Part shown: positions 53,915 to 62,584 of the stretch, in pieces | Numbering within the stretch: the stretch's first letter is position 1 | Layout: every line of letters begins with the position of its first letter | Assembly (NCBI RefSeq): GCF_009727155.1 | Contig: NZ_WNWM01000002.1 | Location: 6,076,001 to 6,140,000, forward strand | Source of the DNA: Pseudoduganella dura | Lineage (GTDB): Bacteria > Pseudomonadota > Gammaproteobacteria > Burkholderiales > Burkholderiaceae_D | Length of the DNA stretch: 64,000 bases | Direction of reading: 5' to 3' | Translations under genes and position numbers: made by a program | Notes under the pieces: generated by a model | What the model was told of the DNA's origin: nothing | What the model saw: the letters and a program-made list of their open reading frames with translations, nothing else | Databases searched by the model: none

Positions 53915-54799
53915 ATGTTCGAGATCAGCCAGCTCCGCTGCTTTGTCGCCGTGGCGGAGGAATTGCACTTCAGCCGCGCGGCGGAGCGCCTGAACATGAC
54001 GCAGCCGCCGCTGAGCCGGCAGATCCGCCTGCTCGAGCACCATGTCGGCGTCCAGCTGCTCGAGCGGAGCAGCCGCGTCGTGCGACTCACGGCGGCCGGC
54101 CGGGCGTTCTTCCCCGAAGCGGCGCGCATCCTGCGCTTGGCCGAGGAGGCCGCGTTCACCGCGCGCCGCGCGGCCAAGGGCGAGCAGGGCACACTGGCGA
54201 TCGGATTCACGTCCGCATCCGGCTACAGCCTGCTGCCGGAAGTGGTGCGCCGCCTGCGCGACCGTTCGCCCGGCATCTCGCTGACCTTGAAAGAACTGGT
54301 CAGCACGGCGCAGGTGGAAGCCCTGAATTCCGGCCAGCTGGACCTGGGCCTGATGCGGCCGCATCCACTCAATGCGGAACTGCAAAGCACGCTGATCGCC
54401 CGCGAAGCGCTGATGCTGGCGATTCCGGCGAACGAGGCCGGCCAGTGGCCGCTGGAACCGGGGCTGGAATGCCTGCACGGCAAGCCGTTCGTCATGTACT
54501 CGCCCTACGAGGCGCGGCCCTTCCACCAGATGCTCAGCGAGCGTTTCGAGCGGGCCGGCGTGGTGCCCGATATCGTCGAGCACATCGGCCAGGTGCACAC
54601 GATGCTGGCGCTGGTGCGCGCTGGCATCGGCGCCGCGCTGATCGCCGAAGGCGCGTCGCGGCTGCAGTTCGACGGCATCGTGACGCGCAGGATGGCGACC
54701 GAGCCGGTCGAGATGGTGTGCACCAGCCGCCGCGACAATGACAATCCGGTGCTCGCACTGTTCATGCGCGACGTCCTGCCCACCTTCCGCACCCCTTGA
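53915..54799 (+). CDS. LysR-family regulator upstream of glucarate genes
   Basis: 294 aa. HTH FVAVAEELHFSRAAERLNMT and LSRQIRLLEHHVGVQLLERS (residues about 9-60), then a CatR/BenM-type effector domain (GTLAIGFTSASGYSLLPEVV, SGQLDLGLMRPHPL, VRAGIGAALIAEGA). It is followed, same strand, by the glucarate MFS carrier and dehydratase genes; the ATTCAAT-T-ATTGAAT palindrome at 54970 is the likely binding site. Effector probably a sugar diacid (inference). Confidence 0.9.
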   Translation: MFEISQLRCFVAVAEELHFSRAAERLNMTQPPLSRQIRLLEHHVGVQLLERSSRVVRLTAAGRAFFPEAARILRLAEEAAFTARRAAKGEQGTLAIGFTSASGYSLLPEVVRRLRDRSPGISLTLKELVSTAQVEALNSGQLDLGLMRPHPLNAELQSTLIAREALMLAIPANEAGQWPLEPGLECLHGKPFVMYSPYEARPFHQMLSERFERAGVVPDIVEHIGQVHTMLALVRAGIGAALIAEGASRLQFDGIVTRRMATEPVEMVCTSRRDNDNPVLALFMRDVLPTFRTP

Positions 54800-54969
54800 C
54801 GGCTGCCTGCCGGCACACCTGTCCGTCGCTCACGGCTTGTGCGCCAATCTGCCGGGTTCAGGCCGCAACAATGCGCGTGGCGTATTGATCAGGCTGCTGA
54901 CCCGTGGGCTAACTCCTTGTTGGGATTACAGAAAGCCCTGTGCGCGACGACGCCTCTTGATCAGCAGTA

Positions 54970-54984
54970 ATTCAATTATTGAAT
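54970..54984. promoter_or_regulatory. LysR-type palindrome before the glucarate transporter
   Basis: ATTCAAT-T-ATTGAAT, perfect 7-1-7 inverted repeat containing the LysR T-N11-A pattern, 84 nt before the MFS start codon. Confidence 0.65.
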
Positions 54985-55067
54985 GCATGGCGTCACTTAT
55001 TGGTTTGTTGCCACCCGAAGGGAAGCATATGATTCCCTGCACGTACAAGACCAGACAGGAGACCCCC

Positions 55068-56426
55068 ATGCAGCACGCACCACCGATCCATGCGGCCACC
55101 TCGGCCGCGACCCGCACCCGCACCCGCTGGACCATCCTGGCGATGCTGTTCGCCGTTACCACCATCAACTATGCCGACCGCGCGACAATCTCGATCGCCG
55201 GGCCCGCGCTGAAGGCGGACCTCGGCCTGTCTTCCGTGCAGATGGGTTTCGTGTTTTCGGCGTTTGCCTGGTCGTACGTGCTGGCCCAGTTGCCGGGCGG
55301 CTGGCTGCTCGACCGGTTCGGTTCCCGCATCACGTATTTCTTCAGCATCTTCCTGTGGTCGCTGTTCACGATGCTGACGGGCGCGATCGGCTTCTTCACC
55401 GGTGGCGCCGCGGTGGCGCTGCTGTTCGCGCTGCGGCTGCTGGTCGGTGCGGCCGAGGCGCCCTCGTTCCCCGGCAACAGCCGCATCGCCTCGTCGTGGT
55501 TTCCCACGCACGAGCGGGGCCTGGCGGCCGCCGTGTTCAACTCGGCGCAATATTTCGCCACCGTGCTGTTCGCGCCGATCATGGGCTGGCTGGTGCACAC
55601 CTATGACTGGCACAGCGTGTTCTACGTGATGGGCGGCCTCGGCATCCTGATCGCGTTCGTGTGGCTGAAAGTGATCCACGGCCCGCGCCAGCACCCGTCC
55701 ATCAACGCGGCGGAACTGCAGTACATCAAGGAAGGCGGCGCGCTCGTCGACCTGGAAAGCACCCGGCACGGCACGGAACCGAGCAAGGTCGACGTGTTCG
55801 CCTGCATCAAGGAACTGCTGTCGAACCGCATGCTGCTGGGCGTGTACGTGGCGCAGTACTGCATCACCACGCTGACGTATTTCTTCCTGACCTGGTTCCC
55901 CGTGTACCTGGTGCAGGAGCGCGGCATGACGATCCTGAAGGCGGGCTTCGTGGCCTCGCTGCCGGCCATCGCCGGTTTCCTCGGCGGCATCGCCGGCGGC
56001 TGGCTGTCGGATCGCCTCAGCAAGGCCGGCTATTCGCTGTCCATCTCGCGCAAGGTGCCGATCGTGATCGGCATGCTGCTGTCGATGAGCATGATCGGCT
56101 GTAACTACATCGAGACCGACATGCTGGTGGTGGCGATGATGTCGCTGGCCTTCTTCGGCAAGGGCGTCGGCGCGCTGGGCTGGGCCGTCGTGTCGGACAC
56201 GTCGCCGAAGGAAGCGGGCGGCCTGTCCGGCGCGCTGTTCAACACCTTCGGCAATACCGCCGGCATCACCACGCCGATCGTCATCGGCTACATCGTGCAG
56301 AACACCGGTTCGTTCGCCGGCGCGCTGGTCTATGTCGGCGCCAACGCCGCGGTGGCCGTGTTCTGCTACCTGTTCATCGTGGGCGACATCAAGCGTGTCG
56401 TGCTGACGAAGTCCCTGGTCAAATAA
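55068..56426 (+). CDS. MFS transporter, glucarate/galactarate family (GudP-like)
   Basis: 452 aa, 12 helices. RWTILAMLFAVTTINYADRA (helix 1 with the family's NYxDR motif), LPGGWLLDRFGSRITYFFSI, LRLLVGAAEAPSFPGNSRIA and SDTSPKEAGGLSGALFNTFG are typical of hexarate/hexuronate carriers. Start ATG 55068 has a CAGGAGACCCCC leader; the upstream in-frame region lacks similarity. Co-directional with, and 9 nt before, the glucarate dehydratase gene, so D-glucarate or galactarate is the expected substrate. Confidence 0.93.
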   Translation: MQHAPPIHAATSAATRTRTRWTILAMLFAVTTINYADRATISIAGPALKADLGLSSVQMGFVFSAFAWSYVLAQLPGGWLLDRFGSRITYFFSIFLWSLFTMLTGAIGFFTGGAAVALLFALRLLVGAAEAPSFPGNSRIASSWFPTHERGLAAAVFNSAQYFATVLFAPIMGWLVHTYDWHSVFYVMGGLGILIAFVWLKVIHGPRQHPSINAAELQYIKEGGALVDLESTRHGTEPSKVDVFACIKELLSNRMLLGVYVAQYCITTLTYFFLTWFPVYLVQERGMTILKAGFVASLPAIAGFLGGIAGGWLSDRLSKAGYSLSISRKVPIVIGMLLSMSMIGCNYIETDMLVVAMMSLAFFGKGVGALGWAVVSDTSPKEAGGLSGALFNTFGNTAGITTPIVIGYIVQNTGSFAGALVYVGANAAVAVFCYLFIVGDIKRVVLTKSLVK

Positions 56427-56435
56427 ATACAATCA

Positions 56436-57788
56436 ATGGAAAACGCAATGAAAACCAACGTCTCCGGCGCACCCGTCGTCACCGACATGCGCATCGTCCC
56501 GGTCGCGGGGCAGGACAGCATGCTGATGAACCTCTCCGGCGCCCATGGCCCGTGGTTCACGCGGAACATCGTGATCATCACCGACAGTGCCGGCAACACT
56601 GGCCTGGGCGAAGTGCCCGGCGGCGAAAAGATCCGGCAGACGCTGGAAGACGCCCGCCAGCTGGTAATCGGCAAGAGCCTGGGCGAATACAACAACGTCC
56701 TGAACACGATGCGCGCCACGTTCGCGGAACGCGATTCCGCCGGCCGCGGCCTGCAGACCTTCGACCTGCGCATCACGATCCATGCGGTGACGGCGGTGGA
56801 ATCGGCGCTGCTCGACCTGCTGGGCCAGTTCATGAACGTGCCGGTGGCGGCCCTGCTGGGCGAAGGCCAGCAGCGCGACAAGGTCGAGATGCTGGGCTAC
56901 CTGTTCTACATCGGCGACCGCAACAGGACCACGCTGGACTACCGCGCCGAACCCGACGCGGGCGACGCGTGGTTCCGCCTGCGGAACGAAGAAGCGCTGA
57001 CACCGGAAAGCGTGGTGCGCCTGGCCGAGGCCACGCGCGAGCGCTACGGCTTCAACGACTTCAAGCTCAAGGGCGGCGTGCTCAGCGCCGACGCGGAAAT
57101 GGAAGCGATCGTCGCGCTGCACGAACGGTTCCCCGAAGCGCGCGTGACGCTCGATCCGAACGGCGCCTGGTCGCTGCAGGAAGCGATCCGCGTATGCCGC
57201 GACAAGCACGGCATCCTGGCGTATGCGGAAGACCCGTGCGGCGCCGAGAACGGCTTCTCCGGCCGCGAAGTGATGGCCGAGTTCCGCCGCGCCACCGGCC
57301 TGCCGACGGCGACCAACATGATCGCCACCGACTGGCGCCAGATGGCCCATTCGATCCAGCTGCAATCGGTGGACATTCCGCTGGCCGACCCGCACTTCTG
57401 GACCATGCAGGGTTCGGTGCGCGTGGCGCAGCTGTGCCAGATGTTCGGCCTCACGTGGGGTTCGCATTCGAATAACCACTTCGACATCTCGCTGGCGATG
57501 TTCACGCACGTGGGCGCCGCCGCGCCGGGCAAGGTGACGGCGATCGACACGCACTGGATCTGGCAGGACGGCCAGCGCCTGACGAAGGACCCGCTGAAGA
57601 TCGAAGGCGGCTTCATCCGCATTCCGCAAAAGCCGGGCCTGGGCATCGAGCTCGATCCGGCGGAACTGGACAAGGCGCACCAGGCCTACAGGAACATGGG
57701 CCTGGGCGCGCGCGACGACGCCGCCGCGATGCAGTTCCTGGTGCCGAACTGGCAGTTCGACAACAAGAAGCCGTGCCTGGTCCGCTGA
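56436..57788 (+). CDS. gudD: Glucarate dehydratase
   Basis: 450-aa enolase-superfamily enzyme dehydrating D-glucarate (and L-idarate) to 5-keto-4-deoxyglucarate. [20 protein letters not shown] near the N-terminus, catalytic Lys pair in FKLKGG (Lys210, Lys212), metal ligand Asp in [33 protein letters not shown] and the catalytic His in [11 protein letters not shown] are all present. Length matches E. coli GudD (446 aa). Start could be 56436 or the Met four codons on, which is preceded by GGAAAACGCA. The following aldolase (GarL-type) step is not in the window; GlxR at 10.5 kb could do the reductase step. Confidence 0.96.
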   Translation: MENAMKTNVSGAPVVTDMRIVPVAGQDSMLMNLSGAHGPWFTRNIVIITDSAGNTGLGEVPGGEKIRQTLEDARQLVIGKSLGEYNNVLNTMRATFAERDSAGRGLQTFDLRITIHAVTAVESALLDLLGQFMNVPVAALLGEGQQRDKVEMLGYLFYIGDRNRTTLDYRAEPDAGDAWFRLRNEEALTPESVVRLAEATRERYGFNDFKLKGGVLSADAEMEAIVALHERFPEARVTLDPNGAWSLQEAIRVCRDKHGILAYAEDPCGAENGFSGREVMAEFRRATGLPTATNMIATDWRQMAHSIQLQSVDIPLADPHFWTMQGSVRVAQLCQMFGLTWGSHSNNHFDISLAMFTHVGAAAPGKVTAIDTHWIWQDGQRLTKDPLKIEGGFIRIPQKPGLGIELDPAELDKAHQAYRNMGLGARDDAAAMQFLVPNWQFDNKKPCLVR

Positions 57789-57854
57789 CGGTAAGAATGG
57801 CCGTCCCGCATGGCTGCCTGTCATTCATGAAGCTGATGGGGGTCATGCGGGAAA

Positions 57855-57953
57855 TAAAGTAGCGCAATGGTTGCGTGGATGAGATGATGCACCTGTCTCC
57901 TCCAGCTCTCCCAGAGAATTGGAATTTGCCGGCCTCGAGCCGGCATTTTTTTT
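57855..57953 (+). ncRNA. Candidate small RNA, copy 2 (anti-SD sibling RNA)
   Basis: GCGGGAAATAAAGTAGCGC (TAAAGT at 57855-57860), then GATGATGCACCTGTCTCC, the tract CCTGTCTCCTCCA (57892-57904), hairpin CTCT-CCC-AGAG, and terminator GCCGGC-CTCGA-GCCGGC (57928-57944) with eight T. It starts about 70 nt after the gudD stop, so it could also end that transcript, but the conserved upstream block argues for its own promoter. GTAGCGCAAT at 57859-57868 matches the operator-like motif of 5.75 kb exactly over 10 nt. The 57789-58109 gap otherwise holds the TonB receptor promoter. Confidence 0.7.
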
Positions 57954-57979
57954 GTGCGCTGCGAGCCATGGCGTCATGG

Positions 57980-58021
57980 TTGACAGGAAGTCTAGCCAGT
58001 TCGATAATGAGAAGCATTCTC
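57980..58021 (+). promoter_or_regulatory. Sigma-70 promoter with overlapping Fur box
   Basis: TTGACA (57980-57985), 17 nt, GATAAT (58003-58008). The Fur box GATAATGAGAAGCATTCTC (58003-58021) matches 16 of 19 consensus positions and includes the -10, so iron-loaded Fur would block polymerase directly. About 90 nt upstream of the TonB receptor start. Confidence 0.85.
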
Positions 58022-58109
58022 AATATCCCCCATCCCCAGCCAGCCAGACCCATACCGGTGTTCATTGCCAGCCACGTCGTGCCCATGCACGCTTTCTGGA
58101 GTGATCACC

Positions 58110-60362
58110 GTGAGCCGTACCGTTTCATCGATCCGCCATCCTGACCCGCATCCATTGCACCGGGCCATTCGCCTGGCCCTGGCCTCCGCCGTGCTGGCCG
58201 CGCCGCTGGGTCATATGCAACATGCGGTTGCCCGAAGCGCCGGCACGCAAGCCGCCGATGCGCAGTCCACTGTTGCCGCAGCGGCCGAAACCACCATGAT
58301 CGCCGTAACGGTCGAAGGCAGGCGCGATGCCGCCACCGAGGACACCGGTTCCTATACCACCGGCGCGATGCGCACCGCAACGCGCCTGGGCCTGACCGCG
58401 CGCGAAACGCCGCAGTCGACCACCGTCGTCACGCACCAGCGCATCGAAGACCAGGCCATGACGAGCGTGACCGACATCGTCCGCTACACGCCCGGCCTCT
58501 ACCTGAGCAGTGCGGACGGCCCCGGGCGCCAGACATTCCGCTCGCGCGGCTTCGATATCGACAAGATCATGTACGACGGCCTGCCGACGCACTACCAGGG
58601 GTGGGGCATCGGCACGCAGGCCAACCTGGCCATGTTCGACAGGGTGGAAGTGGTGCGTGGCGCCACCGGCCTCGTATCGGGCAGCGGCAACCCGTCGGCG
58701 GCGATCAACATGGTGCGCAAGCGCCCGACCCGCGATCCGCGTGTGACGCTGACGGCCGGCGCCGCGAGCTGGGACGATTATCGTGGCGAGATCGACGCGT
58801 CCGGCCGGCTCGACGAAAGCGGCCGCCTGCGCGGCCGGGTGGTGGCCTCCTACCAGAACGGCGGCACCTTCCGCACCGACGAAAAGTTTTACCACGGGAT
58901 GCTGTACGGCGCGCTGGAGGCCGACCTGGGCGCGCGCACCACGCTGTTCGCCGGGGTGTCGTACCAGGACGACTACACCAACAGCTTCTGGGGCGGCTTG
59001 CCGCTGGCGGCGGACGGCACGCACATGAACCTGCCGCGTTCCACCATGCCGAGCAACGAATGGGAGCGCAAGGACCAGGAGCTGGCCACCGTGTTCGCCG
59101 ACCTCGAACATCGCTTCGGCGGCGGCTGGATGCTGCGCCTGGCCGCGACGAGGTCGCGGCAGGACGCAACGTTCTTCGGCACCTACCTGCAGCGCGGCGC
59201 TGCCCGGGAGCTCCGGCACACCGGGTATCGTGCCGACTACGAGGAAGACCACGCCGGGCTGGACGCGTTCGTCAGCGGGCCGCTGGCGCTGCTCGGCCGC
59301 CGGCATGAGGTGGCCGTGGGCGTGAGCCGGCGCTCGACCGCGACCGACCGGCAGAATTACGCCGCCCTGGGAACCCTCGGCAGCAATATCGACCTGTGGA
59401 CCTGGAATCCATCGGGCATTCCGGCACCGCGGCCCGCCAGGACGGGCATCACCACCACGGTAACCACGGAGCGGGGCGTCAATGCGATGACGCGCCTGGA
59501 CGTGGCGGAGCAGGTCAAGGTGATCCTGGGCGGCCGGCTGGACTGGTATGAATACGAGAACCGCTCCGGCAGCGGCAGCTACAAGGTGTCGCGCAACGTC
59601 ACGCGCTACGCCGGCGCGATCTATGACATGGACCCGCGGCACGCGCTGTACGCCAGCTTCACCGATGTGTTCCAGCCGCAAACCGCCACCGATGTCCGCG
59701 GCAATATCCTGGCGCCGGTGAAGGGCAGGAACTACGAAGCCGGCATCAAGGGCGAGTACTTCAACGGCGCGCTGAACGCCAGCGCCGCGCTGTTCCGGGT
59801 GGACCAGGCCAACCGCGCCAGGCTGCTGGCCGACCAAGGCGGCTGCGCGACCTTCCCGGCGACCGCGTGCTCCGAAGCTTCCGGCCTGGTGCGCAGCAAG
59901 GGCATCGATCTCGAACTGCAGGGCAGCCTCACGCCGTCGTGGGATGTCGGCGCCGGCTATACCTACGCCAGCACGAAGTACGTGCGCGACAGCGATGCGG
60001 CCAATGCCGGCCGGCCGTTCTCGACCGACGTACCCAGGAGCCTGATCAAGGTGAGCACGCAGTACCGCTTGCCTGGCGAGTATGCGCAGTGGCGCGTCGG
60101 CGGCAGTGTCTACCGCCAGGGCACCGTTTACCAGGACGTGCCGGTCGGCGACACGTTCTCGCGCAACGAACAGAAGGCCTATGCGTTGCTGGACCTGATG
60201 GCCACGTACCGGGTCAGCAGCCGGCTGGACCTGCAGCTCAATGTCGGCAACGTGTTCGACAAGACCTACTATCGCGGCATCGGCTATGACGTCGCATGGG
60301 GCTCGACCGATACCTACGGCGACCCGCGCAGGTTCCAGCTGACGGCGAAGTATCAATTCTGA
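58110..60362 (+). CDS. TonB-dependent siderophore receptor
   Basis: 750 aa from GTG 58110 (leader TGGAG at 58097-58101); GTG 58101 is an in-frame alternative. Signal peptide (hydrophobic ALASAVLAAPLG), TonB box-like TTMIAVTVEG, plug domain (QSTTVVTHQRIEDQAMTSVT, LYLSSADGPGRQTFRSRGFD, VEVVRGATGLVSGSGNPSAA) and 22-strand barrel ending FDKTYYRGIGYDVAWGSTD and terminal YQF. FpvA/FoxA-type ferric siderophore uptake across the outer membrane, regulated by the Fur box upstream. No STN signalling domain is seen between signal and plug. Confidence 0.94.
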   Translation: MSRTVSSIRHPDPHPLHRAIRLALASAVLAAPLGHMQHAVARSAGTQAADAQSTVAAAAETTMIAVTVEGRRDAATEDTGSYTTGAMRTATRLGLTARETPQSTTVVTHQRIEDQAMTSVTDIVRYTPGLYLSSADGPGRQTFRSRGFDIDKIMYDGLPTHYQGWGIGTQANLAMFDRVEVVRGATGLVSGSGNPSAAINMVRKRPTRDPRVTLTAGAASWDDYRGEIDASGRLDESGRLRGRVVASYQNGGTFRTDEKFYHGMLYGALEADLGARTTLFAGVSYQDDYTNSFWGGLPLAADGTHMNLPRSTMPSNEWERKDQELATVFADLEHRFGGGWMLRLAATRSRQDATFFGTYLQRGAARELRHTGYRADYEEDHAGLDAFVSGPLALLGRRHEVAVGVSRRSTATDRQNYAALGTLGSNIDLWTWNPSGIPAPRPARTGITTTVTTERGVNAMTRLDVAEQVKVILGGRLDWYEYENRSGSGSYKVSRNVTRYAGAIYDMDPRHALYASFTDVFQPQTATDVRGNILAPVKGRNYEAGIKGEYFNGALNASAALFRVDQANRARLLADQGGCATFPATACSEASGLVRSKGIDLELQGSLTPSWDVGAGYTYASTKYVRDSDAANAGRPFSTDVPRSLIKVSTQYRLPGEYAQWRVGGSVYRQGTVYQDVPVGDTFSRNEQKAYALLDLMATYRVSSRLDLQLNVGNVFDKTYYRGIGYDVAWGSTDTYGDPRRFQLTAKYQF

Positions 60363-60474
60363 TCCAGTCTTCGATCCTCGCTTCCGATCGTTCGCTTCTG
60401 ACCGCTGCCGTCACCGATCGCATGCGATCCGGCCGGACCATCATTCACAAACCTGATGGATGGTATGCGGGAAA

Positions 60475-60573
60475 TAAAGTGGCGCAATACCGGAGTGGAT
60501 GAGATGATGCACCTGTCTCCTCCAGCTCTCCCAGAGAATTGGAATTCGCCGGCCTCGCGCCGGCTTTTTTTTT
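60475..60573 (+). ncRNA. Candidate small RNA, copy 3 (anti-SD sibling RNA)
   Basis: GCGGGAAATAAAGTGGCGC (TAAAGT at 60475-60480), GATGATGCACCTGTCTCC, tract CCTGTCTCCTCCA (60512-60524), hairpin CTCT-CCC-AGAG, terminator GCCGGC-CTCGC-GCCGGC (60548-60564) with nine T. Nearly identical to copy 2 across the body. It lies between the TonB receptor (stop 60362) and the WG-repeat gene (start 60677). ATTCACAAACCT about 25 nt before the block is shared with copy 1, so similarity extends into the promoter region. The rest of the 60363-60676 gap shows no gene. Confidence 0.7.
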
Positions 60574-60676
60574 GGCTGTTCCCGATGATGCACGCGCCTG
60601 TCGGCGGTCCGCTGGCAGGCGGGCATGGTGGGGCCGCGGCGCCACCGGCCGTTACGGCGAACGGGTAAGATGCGGC

Positions 60677-62524
60677 ATGAGCATACCGCCGATCCTGATC
60701 CGCAACCACCTCCATCCAACGCCCGGGGCCAGGCCGCTTCTGCTGGTGCGCGGCGACCTTGTGCATGTTCCCCATCCGGCGCTGCTGGACCTGATGGGCG
60801 CTTTCGTCGATGACCTGCATGGCGGCTGGATCGCCGCCGCCCGCTCGGAGTCGGGCTTTGGCTATATCAGCGGCGAGGGCGAATGGGTGGTCGCACCGAC
60901 GTTGCAGGACGCACGCAGCTTCACTGAGGACGGTCTGGCACGGTTCCGGGCCGATGACCGGTGGGGCTACCGCGACCTGCGCGGCGCGGTGGCCATCGCG
61001 CCGCGATTCGACGACGCCGCAGTATTCCGCCACGGCCTGGCCGCGGTGAAGGACGGCGCGCAATGGCGTTACATCGACCCGAAGGGCGAACCGGCCTTCG
61101 ACGGCACCTTCGTACAGGCCGGCGAGTTCGGCAACGTCGGGCTGGCGCTTGCCAGGGCCACGCGGCTCGGAAAATTCGGCTTCATCGACCGGGCCGGAAA
61201 CTGGGCGATCGCACCCCGGTTTCGCCGCGCGGCGGCGTTCGCCGATTTCGCACTGGCGCCGGCGTCGGTCGATGAGGAACGGTTCGGCCTGATCGATGCG
61301 AGCGGCCAGTGGGCCGTGCCGCCCACCTATGGACTGATCGGGCAGTTCAACGCAGAAGGCTATGCCTACTGTCGTCCGCTCGCCTGGCACCGGGGCGTGC
61401 CCGGCGGCTACCTTGACAGTGCCGGCCGTGAAGTCATCCCTTTCCAGGAAGATCTCGCCGACTGCATGGAAGCCGGGCTGGCGAGGGTCGGATGCCACAG
61501 GTATGCCGGCGTGCAGGGCGCACTCGCCACCTCGATCCCCCTGGCCTGGGGGGCGGACTTCACGAGCGACGGTTTCACGGTGGCCCGTGCGCGCATCGGG
61601 CGCGAAGGCGATCCCCGCGCCTTCGACGAGCCGTGGGGCATACTGCGTGCCGACGGCCGGTTCCACCCCGTGCCGGACGGCGTGCTGGAACCGCTGACGG
61701 ACAGCGAACGCGACATCGTGCTGCCCGAACCGGGAACCGCGCTCGCGGCCTTCGCGACGCAGGACGGGAACGTGGCGCTGCTCGACAGGAACGGCACCGT
61801 CGTTTACCGCCTGGAACGTGAGACGGACGCCACGCTGGAAAGGGTCGTCCTGCGTGACGCGCAGGGTTGCGCACTCTGGGCCGGCGAGCCCTGTACGGCG
61901 GCGCGTATCGCGCCGTTCTTCGATCCACGGCCAAATGAACTGCTGGAAGGCCTGCAAGACTGCGCTCAGATCGCCGGACTTGCCAGGTCATTGCTGGCAG
62001 AAACCCGGTGCAAGCTGGCGGCCCTGGCTGCCGGGGAGCCGGTTCCCGCCCGCACCGGCGACGATGCGAACGCGCCCGACGGGTGGCCCGATGAAGACGA
62101 CGAGGCGTCGAACCGGGAGGACTTCGACGGCGACCCGCCCGGCCCGGCCGCGCAGGTACGAACTTCCCGGCGGGTGTTCCGCGCTTTCGGCGACGAGTCC
62201 ACCTGGTTTCGTTACGAGTTCCTGGTCGATCAACGTTGCCAGGCGATGGAGCGGGTTCACGCGGAAATGCTGGCGGTGCTGACCCGCGAATTCGGTGCGG
62301 CGTCGCAGAATCCAGATTATGCCGGCAGGCCGGCGGAGGACGGCACTTCAGCCTGGGCGATCGGTGAAGAAGCGGAACGCCTGTGGCTGGGGCTGCGCGC
62401 GTCGCTGCATACCGGCGACGGCACGTTCTGGTGCCACGTCTGGCTGCACTGCGCACCGGGCAGCGCCACCCTGCAACGGGCATTGGAGGCGTTGCCGGTG
62501 CCTTGCCCTACACCGGGGAGATGA
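60677..62524 (+). CDS. WG-repeat protein
   Basis: 615 aa, no signal peptide. The first 300 residues contain at least four WG-type repeats (GFGYISGEGEWVVAPTLQDA, WGYRDLRGAVAIAPRFDDAA, FGFIDRAGNWAIAPRFRRAA, FGLIDASGQWAVPPTYGLIG). The C-terminal third is acidic (DDANAPDGWPDEDDEASN) followed by a helical domain of unknown type. WG repeats are widespread, usually of unknown role, and likely mediate protein contacts. Start ATG 60677; the open frame extends upstream through the sRNA-like element but similarity begins here. Convergent with the second pyruvate kinase. Confidence 0.82.
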   Translation: MSIPPILIRNHLHPTPGARPLLLVRGDLVHVPHPALLDLMGAFVDDLHGGWIAAARSESGFGYISGEGEWVVAPTLQDARSFTEDGLARFRADDRWGYRDLRGAVAIAPRFDDAAVFRHGLAAVKDGAQWRYIDPKGEPAFDGTFVQAGEFGNVGLALARATRLGKFGFIDRAGNWAIAPRFRRAAAFADFALAPASVDEERFGLIDASGQWAVPPTYGLIGQFNAEGYAYCRPLAWHRGVPGGYLDSAGREVIPFQEDLADCMEAGLARVGCHRYAGVQGALATSIPLAWGADFTSDGFTVARARIGREGDPRAFDEPWGILRADGRFHPVPDGVLEPLTDSERDIVLPEPGTALAAFATQDGNVALLDRNGTVVYRLERETDATLERVVLRDAQGCALWAGEPCTAARIAPFFDPRPNELLEGLQDCAQIAGLARSLLAETRCKLAALAAGEPVPARTGDDANAPDGWPDEDDEASNREDFDGDPPGPAAQVRTSRRVFRAFGDESTWFRYEFLVDQRCQAMERVHAEMLAVLTREFGAASQNPDYAGRPAEDGTSAWAIGEEAERLWLGLRASLHTGDGTFWCHVWLHCAPGSATLQRALEALPVPCPTPGR

Positions 62525-62584
62525 GTGAATTCCTGCCGGTGGCGAGCCGATGACCGGGAATGAGCCGGCGCATCGCGCACCGGT

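Noticed and set aside
60475..60510. FliA (sigma-28) promoter reading of TAAAGT plus GTGGATGA
   Set aside because: Spacing is 12 rather than 11 and the second element matches only about five of eight positions; copy 1 breaks it. A sigma-70 -10 reading is equally weak, so the promoter class was left open.
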